Assembly: GCF_021234875.1 (NCBI RefSeq)
Contig: NZ_JAJQVM010000001.1
Location: 124,001-188,000 of the forward strand
DNA length: 64,000 bases
Origin: Marinibactrum halimedae
Lineage (GTDB): Bacteria > Pseudomonadota > Gammaproteobacteria > Pseudomonadales > Cellvibrionaceae
Reading direction: 5' to 3'
Within the stretch, counting starts at the first letter, position 1; the number at the start of each line of letters is the position of its first letter. Made by a program: the position numbers and the translations under genes. Shown here piece after piece: positions 1 to 9,001 of the stretch. The notes under the pieces were generated by a model. The model was not told where the DNA came from. It ran no database searches and saw only the letters and a list, made by a program, of their open reading frames with translations.

Positions 1-140
1 AGGTGAGCCTGTTTATTGTGCATCGTGCACCACGAGACATGAACCAGCTATTTGAGTATTTGGATGAGTTGGATCAGGCGTCTTTGGCGGAACAGCGTAA
101 ACTGACGATCCCCTTTGTGAAGCGTGTATTAGGTTTTTAG
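1..140 (+). CDS. hda: DnaA regulatory inactivator Hda, C-terminal end only
   Basis: Only the last 45 codons are inside the window; the frame is open from base 3 to the stop at 138-140. The end contains QRKLTIPFVKRVLGF, which closely matches the C-terminus of Hda as I recall it from E. coli (LTIPFVK then a short hydrophobic end). Hda is a small AAA+ DnaA paralogue that works with the loaded beta clamp to promote DnaA-ATP hydrolysis and so limit re-initiation. The visible part is the end of the lid region. The downstream set (DUF2069, wrbA, arsC, yihY) also sits next to hda in Pseudomonas, which supports the call. Start and ATPase motifs are outside the window. Confidence 0.75.
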   Translation, partial: VSLFIVHRAPRDMNQLFEYLDELDQASLAEQRKLTIPFVKRVLGF

Positions 141-187
141 TCTTTGGAATTGATTTTGAAATCGAACCCAGAGAATAAAACCGAAGA

Positions 188-216
188 AAAAACCGCCTGA
201 AAAGGCGGTTTTTTTA
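188..216. terminator. bidirectional rho-independent terminator between hda and sppA
   Basis: Perfect 8-bp stem (191-198 with 203-210, AACCGCCT/AGGCGGTT) closed by a GAAA tetraloop. It has a T-run on the right and an A-run on the left, so it can end hda on the plus strand and sppA on the minus strand, which converge here. Confidence 0.9.
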
Positions 217-241
217 TGGGGGCAAGAAAAACACATCGAGG

Positions 242-2104
242 TTAGAGGGTACTCAACTCGCACTCCATGCAAACGGCATAGACACCTCGGCGATCATTAA
301 AGGTATCCAGTAACTGCCATGGGCCCATCACGGATTGCCAGTACTGCATTAAGCTTTGAGGAATCCATTGCGTGCCGAGTGGCTCGGTTGGAATACCGTT
401 AACAGAGGCCGCCTTGTTCAATTCACGTAAGATTTCTTCTGCTGGGGTTAACGGCAACTGAAGTGTTTTTGTACGAAAGTCACTGGTTCCGGCGAGTTTG
501 GCCGCCGCTTCCACCGCTTCATTCAAGGTTCCTAGCTTATCCACTAAACCCAGCTCCAGTGCTTTGGTGCCACTCCAAACACGCCCTTGCGCAATGTTGT
601 GTACCGCCTCTGGAGTGGTGTTGCGTGCCTCGGCCACTAAAGCGAGGAATTGTTGGTAAATGTGATTAACCCCTTCTTGAATCACTCTTTGTGCCATGGG
701 GTCGAGTGGGCGGTCGGCACGTAGAGCACCTGCGAGCTTGGTGGTGCCCAAACCGTCGGTGGTGATACCGGCTTTTTCGAGTGTACCTTCTAATGTGGGG
801 AAGGCCCCGAAAACGCCGATGGAGCCAGTGATCGTAGTGGGGGTTGCCCAGATTTCATCGGCAGCAGTCGCCATCCAGTACCCTCCAGAGGCGGCAACAC
901 TGCCCATGGAAACAATGACGGGAATGCCTTGTTCTTTCAGGTCAAGTAAGCCTTGGCGAATTTCTTCCGAGGCGTAAGCGCTGCCACCGCCGCTGTCGAT
1001 GCGAACCACCACGGCTTTGATGGATTGATCTTCTTCAACCTGTTCTAACAGACGTTGAAAGCTTTTGTCACCAATATTACCCGCAGGCTGATGGCCATCA
1101 GAGATGGTACCGCTGGCCACAATAATCGCAATATGATCGCCTAGGTGAGGCGTGGCAGGTTTCATGGCGGACAAGTATTGCTGGTAGCTTAAACCTTTAT
1201 AGGTGTGTTTCTTTTCGTCTTTACCGTATTCGTTAATGAGGCTGCTTTCCCAGTCTTTGTGGGTCGAAATTTTATCCACAAGCCCAGTGTTCAATGCCAG
1301 TTTGGCGGTATCGCCATTAACCGCTTGCAGTGCAACATCCATGTCATTGACGAATTCGTTCACCGCACCGGTGGGTAAATCACGCAGGGCCTCTACTTCG
1401 CTGGTGTACACGCTCCAGAGTTCATTGAGCCACATTTCATTATGTTCGCGAGAAGACTCTGACATGTTTTCACGCATGAAGGGTTCCATGGCGTCTTTGA
1501 AGTTACCGACTCGAAAGACGTGCATGTTGATGGCCAGTTTATCGAGTGCGCCCTTAAAGTAGTTTCGGTAACGGCTAAAGCCGGTTAGCAGTACGCTGCC
1601 CATGGGGTTGATGTGAATTTCATCGGCATGAACCGCCAGCAGGTATTGGTGTTGGGAATAGTTGCTACTATAGGCGCGAATGGGCTTACCACTGGCTTTG
1701 AAGTCATCCAACGCATCACCGATTTCTTCCAGTTTACTGATGCCCCCTCCCATAAAACCGTCTAATTCGAGGACGATTTCTTTTACGCGACTGTCGTGTT
1801 TTGCTGCCTCAATGGCTTCAATGACATCACTGACAACGGTTTCCGACTCTTCTTTGTTGTTCTGTTCAAGGAGCTGTGCCATGGGGTCGACGTAACTGCG
1901 TTCGTCCACCAAAATGCCGGTAGGTGCGATAACCAGAGCGGTATTCTCTTTAATTTCGACGCCAGGCTCTGGCCACAGAGAGGCCACCACTAACAGCGCG
2001 ATGAGTAAAAAGAGAAGGTTGAGTACAGTGACTCTCACCCAGGTGACCAGCTTCCATATGCCACCAAAGAATCGGCGAATAATGCCAGGGGAGTGTTCAG
2101 ACAT
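242..2104 (-). CDS. sppA: signal peptide peptidase SppA, 67-kDa type
   Basis: Membrane-anchored serine protease of family S49 that degrades released signal peptides at the periplasmic face of the inner membrane. At 620 residues it has the duplicated two-domain architecture of the long SppA, not the short SohB/archaeal form. One transmembrane helix lies at about residues 23-44. The catalytic lysine of the N-terminal half is K203 in NFKDAMEPF, and the nucleophile of the C-terminal half is S406 in GSVAASGGYW. Together they form the Ser/Lys dyad known for E. coli SppA. The gene converges on hda and shares its terminator. It sits upstream of the DUF2069/wrbA/arsC group, and all of these read on the minus strand. 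It is separated from the DUF2069 gene by about 130 bp, so co-transcription is possible but not shown. Confidence 0.96.
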   Translation of the reverse strand: MSEHSPGIIRRFFGGIWKLVTWVRVTVLNLLFLLIALLVVASLWPEPGVEIKENTALVIAPTGILVDERSYVDPMAQLLEQNNKEESETVVSDVIEAIEAAKHDSRVKEIVLELDGFMGGGISKLEEIGDALDDFKASGKPIRAYSSNYSQHQYLLAVHADEIHINPMGSVLLTGFSRYRNYFKGALDKLAINMHVFRVGNFKDAMEPFMRENMSESSREHNEMWLNELWSVYTSEVEALRDLPTGAVNEFVNDMDVALQAVNGDTAKLALNTGLVDKISTHKDWESSLINEYGKDEKKHTYKGLSYQQYLSAMKPATPHLGDHIAIIVASGTISDGHQPAGNIGDKSFQRLLEQVEEDQSIKAVVVRIDSGGGSAYASEEIRQGLLDLKEQGIPVIVSMGSVAASGGYWMATAADEIWATPTTITGSIGVFGAFPTLEGTLEKAGITTDGLGTTKLAGALRADRPLDPMAQRVIQEGVNHIYQQFLALVAEARNTTPEAVHNIAQGRVWSGTKALELGLVDKLGTLNEAVEAAAKLAGTSDFRTKTLQLPLTPAEEILRELNKAASVNGIPTEPLGTQWIPQSLMQYWQSVMGPWQLLDTFNDRRGVYAVCMECELSTL

Positions 2105-2233
2105 GCTAAAACCCTTGTGTTGTGTCTCGTGTATTCATCACGGTAACGCCCATGTGGCGACAATGATGATAGATATTACGCAGCGATCAATGCCGCTATG
2201 TCAATTTTCTAATGTGTTGGATCATCAAATAGC

Positions 2234-2698
2234 TTATCGAGTTTCCTGATTTTGTTCGAGAAATTCAGCGTAGCGCCAATGTTGAATCCAGCGGCTAGTC
2301 ATCATGGCAGAGATAAACAACACGATGGATAACGTCAGACCCAGGGCGTCTGTCCACACAAACATCGGTGAACCCACTTCCACTACGAACGCGGTGAAAT
2401 AAATCAGTATCACGAAGCACATCCAACTGAAGGTGCGGTGCGTTCGTTTGATCATGCCCGGAATGAAAATGAATAGCGGCACCGTTTGCATGGCGAGCTT
2501 CTTGGCGTCGAAATCACTAAACTGTAATCCTAAAAACATCAGTATCAGACCGGCATAGGCACTGACGGTAATGGCATACCAACGGTTCGCTTTGGCTTTC
2601 AGCTCTGGGCTGGGCAGCATGGGCTTGGCTTTCTTGGCAGGCTCGTCTGCTGCTTGAGAAGTTGTGGTTTGCTTGAAAGATGAAGAGTTGTCAGTCAT
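2234..2698 (-). CDS. DUF2069-family small inner-membrane protein
   Basis: A 154-residue protein with a polar, Lys/Ser-rich N-terminus (about 40 residues) and four predicted transmembrane helices at roughly 43-60, 69-85, 92-110 and 116-136. The pattern around the third helix (FSWMCFVILIYFTAFVVEVG) matches the DUF2069 family as I remember it. Function is unknown. In Pseudomonas a DUF2069 gene lies directly downstream of wrbA and arsC, which is the arrangement here on the minus strand. The region just upstream carries a 26-bp tandem duplication that separates it from wrbA. No catalytic motif is visible. Confidence 0.8.
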   Translation of the reverse strand: MTDNSSSFKQTTTSQAADEPAKKAKPMLPSPELKAKANRWYAITVSAYAGLILMFLGLQFSDFDAKKLAMQTVPLFIFIPGMIKRTHRTFSWMCFVILIYFTAFVVEVGSPMFVWTDALGLTLSIVLFISAMMTSRWIQHWRYAEFLEQNQETR

Positions 2699-2704
2699 AG
2701 AGCA

Positions 2705-2756
2705 ATGTATTGTGGTTGTATATTGTCGTTATGTATTGTCGTTGTATATTTTGGTT
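2705..2756. repeat. 26-bp tandem duplication
   Basis: Two adjacent 26-bp units (2705-2730 and 2731-2756) with 3 mismatches. They fill almost all of the gap between the wrbA stop and the DUF2069 start. Confidence 0.85.
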
Positions 2757-2759
2757 ACG

Positions 2760-3392
<633 letters not shown>

Positions 3393-3469
3393 ATGGTGAA
3401 GGTGAGGTTCGTTTTTAGTTGAGCCGCTTTTTGTCAGCCGTGCTCGGCTATCACGCTTCTACAATAACT

Positions 3470-3814
3470 TTACAATAGTGCTTTCACATTTTCCGGCGGG
3501 CGGCCAAGAATGGCTTCGTCACCTTTTACGACAATCGGTCGTTCGATTAATTTAGGAAAGGCCACCATGGCTTCCACCAGTGCCTCATCAGTGAGGGTTT
3601 TGTCGTTTAATCCGTTGGCTTTGTACGCTTCTTCTCCTTTTCGCAGAAGTTCTCTTGCACTGATTCCCAGCTTTTTCAACAGAGACTGGAGTGCGGTTTT
3701 AGTAGGAGGCGTGTCGAGGTACAGCACAATTTCAGGTTCAACCCCCGCCTCTTCCAGCAAGGCTAGGGTTTGTCGAGATTTGGAACAGCGTGGATTATGA
3801 TAAATCGTATACAT
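3470..3814 (-). CDS. arsC: ArsC-family reductase (glutaredoxin-type arsenate reductase)
   Basis: Thioredoxin-fold protein of the ArsC/Spx family. With the start used here it has 114 residues and begins MYTIYHNPRCSKSRQTL, placing the catalytic cysteine at residue 10 in the conserved HNPRCSKSR loop. The C-terminal LIERPIVVKGDEAILGRPPE is the conserved substrate/glutathione-binding end of the family. The frame extends 13 codons upstream to 3853, but homologues begin at the first beta strand, so I prefer 3814. The reaction would be arsenate to arsenite using glutathione and glutaredoxin. Many genomic arsC genes outside ars operons, like this one, have unproven physiological roles. No arsR or arsB is nearby. 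Confidence 0.9.
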   Translation of the reverse strand: MYTIYHNPRCSKSRQTLALLEEAGVEPEIVLYLDTPPTKTALQSLLKKLGISARELLRKGEEAYKANGLNDKTLTDEALVEAMVAFPKLIERPIVVKGDEAILGRPPENVKALL

Positions 3815-3890
3815 TCTGGAAAATACCTTGTTTTTCAGTGCATCAGAGGTCACGAATGACTATGCCGGGCATGTTATTACAGACAGCGCT

Positions 3891-3950
3891 ATGACGGGTG
3901 ACGTTATGACGGATGATGTAGTAACGGATGATGTTATGACGGACAGTGTA
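3891..3950. repeat. 15-bp imperfect tandem repeat, four units
   Basis: Units at 3891, 3906, 3921 and 3936, each 15 bp (for example ATGACGGATGATGTA), with a few substitutions between units. They lie between the divergent arsC and yihY genes. Confidence 0.8.
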
Positions 3951-3964
3951 ACAGCGTCTCTGCC

Positions 3965-4028
3965 AATAGGTTCAGTAATAAATAGGTTCAGTAATAAATA
4001 GGTTCAGTAATAAATACGTTCACTAAGC
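3965..4028. repeat. 16-bp tandem repeat, three perfect units plus a decayed fourth
   Basis: AATAGGTTCAGTAATA is repeated exactly at 3965-3980, 3981-3996 and 3997-4012, followed by a degenerate copy at 4013-4028. It lies immediately upstream of the yihY coding region. Confidence 0.92.
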
Positions 4029-4062
4029 ATCAGTGAAGTCGCAAAAAGAAAGGGAGGTTTTT

Positions 4063-5487
4063 GTGTTAAAGCAAAAATGGTATCGGAAGTGGTTAATAGG
4101 TAAGCAGGGTGTAATGGGTAATGTCGCCGGTAAGAAGGGAATAATGAGCCAAGATCAGTTTGATAAATGTTCTGAATACTGGGCGTTTTTAAAGCGCTTA
4201 TGTGTGAGTGTGGGACGACAATTTGTCGAGAAAGGCTGCCAGAAAAACGCGGCGGCGTTAACGTACGTTTCGCTGTTCGCATTAGTGCCTATGTTAACGG
4301 TTATTTATGCCATGTTTTCTATTGTGCCTGCGGCTCAAGGGCTTGAGGCGCAATTTCAAGCGTTGATTTTCGAGAATTTTGTGCCGTCATCGGTACAGGC
4401 GTTGCAGGATTACCTTGAAAGCTTCACCAGTAAAGCTCGCACGATGACGCTGCCAGGCGTGATTATGCTCATGGTGACGGCGTTTCTCATGCTTCAAAAT
4501 ATTGAAAAAACCTTCAATTCTATTTGGGGGGTCTCGAGTGGTCGAAAGGGCATTTCCAGTTTTTTATCTTATTGGGCGGTGTTGAGTTTAGGATCGATAT
4601 TACTGGGCGTTGGCTTGGTCATGAGCACTTATCTTATTTCGTTACAGTTATTTGTAGACGAGTACGATAGCCTTGGGTTAATGCCGGTATTTTTGCATTT
4701 CTTCCCATGGTTACTGACCTCCAGCGCTTTTACATTGCTATTTGCAGCGGTGCCCAATTGCCGAGTTCCAGCGCGTGATGCCGTGATTGGGGGTGTGATT
4801 ACGGCGTTATTGTTTGAACTTGCTAAAGACTTGTTTGGTTTCATTATGGCGCGGACCAGCTATGAGCTGATTTATGGCGCTTTCGCGTTATTTCCCATTT
4901 TCCTTATGTGGATTTACGTACTGTGGATGATTATTTTAGGAGGGGCTGTTTTTGTTCGGGCATTGAGCAATCAGCGGGTGATTCATGGCCAGTCTCCGCA
5001 AACCGATTTAATGGCATCGCTGACGATCTTATGGCATTTGAGGCAATGTGCGTTTGAAGGCAGCAGTGCCAGCGAGGGAGCTATCACTGGGCTAGGTATT
5101 GCACCGGACCAATGGCATCGATTGCGAGAGCGATTACTGAGTTGTCATTTGATTGCCCAAATGCAAAACGGCCATTTTATTTTATGCCGGGACATTCAAA
5201 CTTATTCTGTTGCAGAGCTTGGAGAGTGGGTAGACCCACATCAATACAGTAGTGACTGTGAGTCGTTGCCTTGTTCGAATTCACCTTGGTCTGCAGATTT
5301 ATTACGCAGACTTCGGTTGTGTGATCAAACGATTACCGAGGCATTGACCATTTCGGTGTGGGATCTATTCCATATTGACGATCCTCTGATATCCACTCCG
5401 CAGGAGGTGGGACAACGGTTATCGCCTAAAGAATCGACTTCCCCTGAGACGACTTTCTCGGAAACCGTTTCTAAAACGAATTCTTAA
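4063..5487 (+). CDS. YihY/BrkB-family inner-membrane protein
   Basis: YihY/virulence-factor-BrkB (UPF0761) membrane protein, once annotated in error as ribonuclease BN. Numbered from the start used here, the region from about residue 40 to 330 holds about six hydrophobic helices. It includes the family signature QKNAAALTYVSLFALVPMLTV and the later YELIYGAFALFPIFLMWIYV. A cytosolic C-terminal domain (about 345-430) looks like a winged helix. Start choice is uncertain: GTG at 4063 has a strong AGGGAGG 5 nt upstream, but the sequence to 4143 looks poorly conserved. ATG at 4144 would give an N-terminus closer to homologues. A GTG at 4033 lies inside or next to repeat sequence and is least likely. 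Function is not established; it sits after arsC as in Pseudomonas. Confidence 0.88.
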   Translation: MLKQKWYRKWLIGKQGVMGNVAGKKGIMSQDQFDKCSEYWAFLKRLCVSVGRQFVEKGCQKNAAALTYVSLFALVPMLTVIYAMFSIVPAAQGLEAQFQALIFENFVPSSVQALQDYLESFTSKARTMTLPGVIMLMVTAFLMLQNIEKTFNSIWGVSSGRKGISSFLSYWAVLSLGSILLGVGLVMSTYLISLQLFVDEYDSLGLMPVFLHFFPWLLTSSAFTLLFAAVPNCRVPARDAVIGGVITALLFELAKDLFGFIMARTSYELIYGAFALFPIFLMWIYVLWMIILGGAVFVRALSNQRVIHGQSPQTDLMASLTILWHLRQCAFEGSSASEGAITGLGIAPDQWHRLRERLLSCHLIAQMQNGHFILCRDIQTYSVAELGEWVDPHQYSSDCESLPCSNSPWSADLLRRLRLCDQTITEALTISVWDLFHIDDPLISTPQEVGQRLSPKESTSPETTFSETVSKTNS

Positions 5488-5829
5488 AGCTAACCTTCTT
5501 AACATTAGCCCCCTTAAAATTAGTCCCTTTGAAATTAGTCCCTTTGAAATTAGTCCCTTTGAAAATAGAGGGGTTGTCGGCAGTATTGTGGTTAGATCGC
5601 ATGAAGTTTTCCATTCACAGTGCTCTTTTCCAGCCGCTTCTTCAGTTATAGCTATACTGGACTGTGTGCTTAATCCTAAGGCCTCTAAAAAATAAGAAAT
5701 GACGTTAAGTTTTGCTTATGAATGGGCTTTTATTCTGAGGGTTAAGTCAGTGGACAGTTGATGCTTTCTTATGGAGGCGCAACACAATATTTTGTGGATA
5801 ACGTTTGGTTAGAAATCAAGTAGAGTTCA
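5488..5829. other. intergenic region with decayed tandem repeats
   Basis: 342 bp between yihY and the response-regulator gene. The first 80 bp are mostly a 15-bp repeat array (listed separately). A TATACT at 5653-5658 could be a -10 element for the regulator gene, but no convincing -35 accompanies it. I see no further gene. Confidence 0.5.
5505..5564. repeat. 15-bp tandem repeat, three perfect units plus one decayed
   Basis: TTAGTCCCTTTGAAA occurs exactly at 5520-5534, 5535-5549 and 5550-5564, preceded by a degenerate unit at 5505-5519. It lies just downstream of yihY. Confidence 0.92.
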
Positions 5830-6195
5830 ATGACTATACCGCTATTAATCTGCGATGACTCCAACATGGCCCGTAAACAGGTAACCAAATCACTGCCTGA
5901 TGGGTGGGATGTAGACATTACCTATGCGGCCAATGGGGTAGAAGGTATCGATGCTATTCGTACCGGCAAAGGTGAAATGGTTTTTCTGGATTTGACCATG
6001 CCGGAAATGGACGGTTATCAAGTGCTAGAGTTGGTGAAGCAAGAGGCCCTAAAGTGCGTGGTCATTGTAATCTCTGGCGACGTACAACCTGCTGCTCGAG
6101 AACGAGTATTACAATTGGGTGCTCTGGATTTTATTCGCAAGCCCATTAATAAAGAAAAGCTGTTTGGTGTTTTAGAAATGTATGGTTTGTTATGA
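5830..6195 (+). CDS. stand-alone CheY-like response regulator
   Basis: A 121-residue single receiver domain with no output domain. The acidic pair is D9-D10, the phospho-acceptor is D54 in VFLDLTMPEMDGY, the switch Ser is S82 in VISGD, and the conserved lysine is K104 in FIRKPI. All key residues are present, so it should be phosphorylatable. The gene is followed 87 bp later by a CheC-like phosphatase gene on the same strand. Together they suggest a two-gene signalling module in which the second protein dephosphorylates the first, a known CheC/CheY relationship. No histidine kinase is adjacent, so the phosphodonor is unknown. Confidence 0.92.
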   Translation: MTIPLLICDDSNMARKQVTKSLPDGWDVDITYAANGVEGIDAIRTGKGEMVFLDLTMPEMDGYQVLELVKQEALKCVVIVISGDVQPAARERVLQLGALDFIRKPINKEKLFGVLEMYGLL

Positions 6196-6198
6196 GTG

Positions 6199-6226
6199 TT
6201 GTTTTATGAGAGTTGTTTTATGAGAG
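6199..6226. repeat. 14-bp perfect tandem duplication
   Basis: TTGTTTTATGAGAG occurs at 6199-6212 and 6213-6226, starting 3 nt after the response-regulator stop codon. Confidence 0.88.
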
Positions 6227-6282
6227 TGGTTATGAATGAGCGACGAGGCCAATATTATTAAGTACGGTTATGGTATTTCCGC

Positions 6283-6900
6283 ATGATTGAGTTTCCACTG
6301 GACGACGACCAGAAAGATTGTTTGCAAGAAGTGTGTAATGTGGCAATGGGGGTAGCAGGCGAGTCTCTGGCGGCCTTTACTCATGCTTTTGTAGAGCTGT
6401 CTATTCCTAAAATACGCAGTACCATCCCTAGTGAATTAGCCTCATCATTGGGTTGCGTCAATGATGGTGGACGAGTATATGCTGCCGTGCAGCCCTTCAC
6501 CTTTAAGCAAGTAGAATGTTTCGCACTGACAGTATTCACCCAAGCCAGTATTGATGACTTAATGACGGTTACCGGGCGTGAGGAGTTAGAGATACCACTA
6601 GAAGACGCCAAGCGTGACCTATTGTTAAAGGCGTGTAATGCGATTTCATCGTCTTGTTTACCGAATTTATCTCATGCCCTTGAGATACCCATCTCATTTT
6701 CTGAGCCTTATTCTTGTGGTGAGTGTGTCACGTTGTCTGAGTTGGTTTTAAATGATATTGCTTCCTGGGGACAATTGTTATCGGTAGAGATTAACTATCA
6801 TTTAGAAGACCACCCTTTCAATTGTGATTTGTTGTTGCTCTTTCCCGATGTTTCCTTTAACGGGTTGACTCAGGCGTTGAATGAACTCATGGCGTTTTAA
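6283..6900 (+). CDS. CheC-like chemotaxis phosphatase family protein
   Basis: A 205-residue protein with the duplicated CheC/CheX/FliY helix. The first copy, LQEVCNVAMGVAGESLA (residues about 13-29), retains the E-x2-N pattern that forms the CheC active site. The second, LLLKACNAISSSCLPNL (about 113-129), keeps the Asn but has Lys where Glu is expected, so it may be inactive. CheC proteins dephosphorylate CheY-P. The adjacent stand-alone receiver is the obvious candidate substrate. No CheD gene, the usual partner, is present, and no flagellar or che operon is nearby. Confidence 0.8.
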   Translation: MIEFPLDDDQKDCLQEVCNVAMGVAGESLAAFTHAFVELSIPKIRSTIPSELASSLGCVNDGGRVYAAVQPFTFKQVECFALTVFTQASIDDLMTVTGREELEIPLEDAKRDLLLKACNAISSSCLPNLSHALEIPISFSEPYSCGECVTLSELVLNDIASWGQLLSVEINYHLEDHPFNCDLLLLFPDVSFNGLTQALNELMAF

Positions 6901-7117
6901 GCCCAGCTTGGTTTTTGGTGTGACGTTAACCCGTAATGGGTTGGGGAGTGGCACTCTCAATGTCGCTTTTTTCGAGGATAATTTCTAAGCACATCATCTT
7001 TTTCTTCATGGTGTTTCGCCTTAAGTCGTATTTGAAAAACCACTTCTTTTTTGTTCTTATTCTTCCTGACGATCTTATGGTATGACATTCTACTTTAGTA
7101 GTATTGTTTAAGTGCCA

Positions 7118-7160
7118 TTTAGTAGTGCTGTAGTAAGTTTTTAGTAGTGTTGTAGTAAGT
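7118..7160. repeat. 21-bp tandem duplication
   Basis: Two units (7118-7138 and 7140-7160) sharing TTTAGTAGTG(C/T)TGTAGTAAGT, with one base between them and a weaker partial copy about 25 bp upstream. It is in the gap between the CheC-like gene and the DUF4286 gene. Confidence 0.8.
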
Positions 7161-7348
7161 TTTGTAAAAACGGTAAGATATTCATACTGTAATTGCAGGG
7201 AATTGTCGGGGGTGGCAATGATTTTTTTGTTCATCGTCGTTTGTTGCCAATTTGACAAGGAAACAGTTTGATAGGAAAACCGTGATAAAATATTGCAGTG
7301 AAAAAAGCCTAATAAAGAATAAAAATACGAGAGAATGATGGGGGCACA

Positions 7349-7666
7349 ATGCTGATTTACGAAGTACGTTTAATTATCAGCTCAGACATATTGCGAAGCT
7401 ACGATGAATGGCTGCAAGATCACGTAAAAGAAATGCTCGGCTTTGAAGGATTTTGCGGTGCAAAAATTTATTCAGAGCAAAGCCATGGGGAGGCCCCTGA
7501 GCATATTCGATGTGTACATTTTACCGTTGTGAGCCAGTCTTCCTTGGATCACTACCTACATTTTCATGCTGAACGGATGCGCGAAAAAGCGATCAACCAA
7601 TTTGGGTCAAAGTTCACCGTCGATCGTCGAGTATTAAGAGAGAAAACTCGATTCGCAGCGAGTTAA
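7349..7666 (+). CDS. DUF4286 family protein
   Basis: A 105-residue protein with a ferredoxin-like, dimeric alpha-beta-barrel look: IYEVRLIISSDIL, then WLQDHVKEMLGFEGFCGAKIY, then a second strand-helix unit ending in a basic tail. This matches DUF4286, small proteins of unknown function. The motif W-x2-H-V-x-E-M-L is the family's most recognisable part. The 450 bp upstream hold no convincing gene. It converges with the degV-like gene, leaving a 53-bp gap. No function should be inferred. Confidence 0.75.
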   Translation: MLIYEVRLIISSDILRSYDEWLQDHVKEMLGFEGFCGAKIYSEQSHGEAPEHIRCVHFTVVSQSSLDHYLHFHAERMREKAINQFGSKFTVDRRVLREKTRFAAS

Positions 7667-7719
7667 TAGGGTTATTAATCTCTTCCGGTTTATCCATATT
7701 GTTCCCGTATTTATCACGT

Positions 7720-8673
7720 TTATTGTGCATCAATTTCAACATCATCGCCTTCGTAAGCCACGGACACCGTAATACTGCCAGGGCCTAAATTAATCCCGCC
7801 AGATAAACTCATTACGGATAGGAGTATTTCAATATTATGAGATTGTGCAATGTTTTGGAGTGAAGCATACTCATTAAAATTGAATAATTCTTTGGGGTCG
7901 CCTGCAATACTGATCACAATGTACGGTGTAGAAAGCCCGGATTGGACTTTAGTCGCAACAAAGTTCAGCACAGCTTTGAGGGCATTTTCAAAGCCTCTTA
8001 TTTTCGCTATGGGATAGGTCTCTTCATTGCAGCCCAACACAACGGGAGTGACTTCTAGTGCCTTGCCAATAATAGAGGTAAGAAAACCGACACTTTTATC
8101 CCCCTTTTTACGTGCACGATTACGTAAATAAGTTAAGTCAGGAGGAATGCCAAAACTTTTTACTTGCGGTTTAAATTCTTCAATGGCTCGCCGCAATTGG
8201 TTCTTAGAGATGCCTTCATTGATTAATTTAATTGTGTGTGCCGCAGTCAATCCTTGGCCAGAAAAGACCGTTCCAGTACTGACAACACGCATACTAAAGG
8301 GTGTGATGCAATTCGCTTGTTTACGAATTTCTTGAGCATGGACCTGCATGCCTTGAGAAACATCTAAATAATGACTGTACGTTGGGCTGCGTGAACGGGC
8401 GATAGTTTCGCAAATTGCAAAATCTGTTTTAGTGACGACATTGTCGAGCATATATTCTTTTATTTGCTCGGTGGTAGTAGGTGAGCTTTCAGCTTGCATT
8501 GATTTATCAATGCGGCCTTCATTGTAAATGGCTAATCGTTCAGTTTCAGAGAGCGTATCACCAATACTTTCTCCTGCAATCGAAATATTCAGCGGAATGA
8601 CAAAGATGTTATTGTCTGTGATAAAGGTATCAGGTAGATCGCATGCCGAGTCGACCACGAGTCCAGTTTTCAT
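7720..8673 (-). CDS. DegV family fatty-acid-binding protein
   Basis: A 317-residue DegV/EDD-fold protein. The N-terminus KTGLVVDSACDLP is the conserved ligand-contact strand of DegV proteins. PTTTEQIKEYM (about residue 65) and the glycine-rich C-terminal LSGGINLGPGSITVSVAYEG are also characteristic. DegV proteins bind a fatty acid and in Firmicutes act as FakB partners of the FakA kinase. In Gammaproteobacteria their role is uncertain, and no fakA-like gene is in the window. A GGAGAA ribosome-binding site precedes the ATG. The gene reads alone. Confidence 0.88.
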   Translation of the reverse strand: MKTGLVVDSACDLPDTFITDNNIFVIPLNISIAGESIGDTLSETERLAIYNEGRIDKSMQAESSPTTTEQIKEYMLDNVVTKTDFAICETIARSRSPTYSHYLDVSQGMQVHAQEIRKQANCITPFSMRVVSTGTVFSGQGLTAAHTIKLINEGISKNQLRRAIEEFKPQVKSFGIPPDLTYLRNRARKKGDKSVGFLTSIIGKALEVTPVVLGCNEETYPIAKIRGFENALKAVLNFVATKVQSGLSTPYIVISIAGDPKELFNFNEYASLQNIAQSHNIEILLSVMSLSGGINLGPGSITVSVAYEGDDVEIDAQ

Positions 8674-9001
8674 AGGGTTCTCCAGGTTTTATTATCGCTT
8701 TTATAAGTTTTGATTGGTTTCTGTGATTACCAATTTCTTCGGGAGTTCGACTGTGTAATCGCTTTTTTGTCGCGCAATGACGCCATTTTGTCACAAAAAT
8801 CATTATTTTGTGTAGTTCTAAACGGCTATATAGGTGGGGCACGATGCAATTGAGTGTCGTCGCTATAACATACGGAGCGTCAGAAAAAATCGATTGAGCA
8901 AACGCTTAAGGCAGGGAGTGTATCTGGGGTGTTTGCGATTCGTTATTATTGTTTTTGCGGTGATTTTATTGTGATGATTTTATTGTGAGTTACGATGATA
9001 G
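8674..9001. other. intergenic region, degV-like upstream / MFS downstream
   Basis: 328 bp with no supported gene. It must hold the promoter of the degV-like gene and the 3' end of the MFS transcript. It includes a perfect 14-bp tandem duplication, TGATTTTATTGTGA, at 8961-8974 and 8975-8988. Confidence 0.6.

Noticed and set aside
3891-5564. CRISPR-like arrays around yihY
   Set aside because: Units are directly adjacent 15-16-bp tandem repeats with no spacers and no cas genes.
6926-7258. 110-residue minus-strand frame between the CheC-like and DUF4286 genes
   Set aside because: Composition is Thr/Lys-rich with no domain pattern, and it runs through the 21-bp tandem repeat. It looks like chance open frame in AT-rich intergenic DNA.
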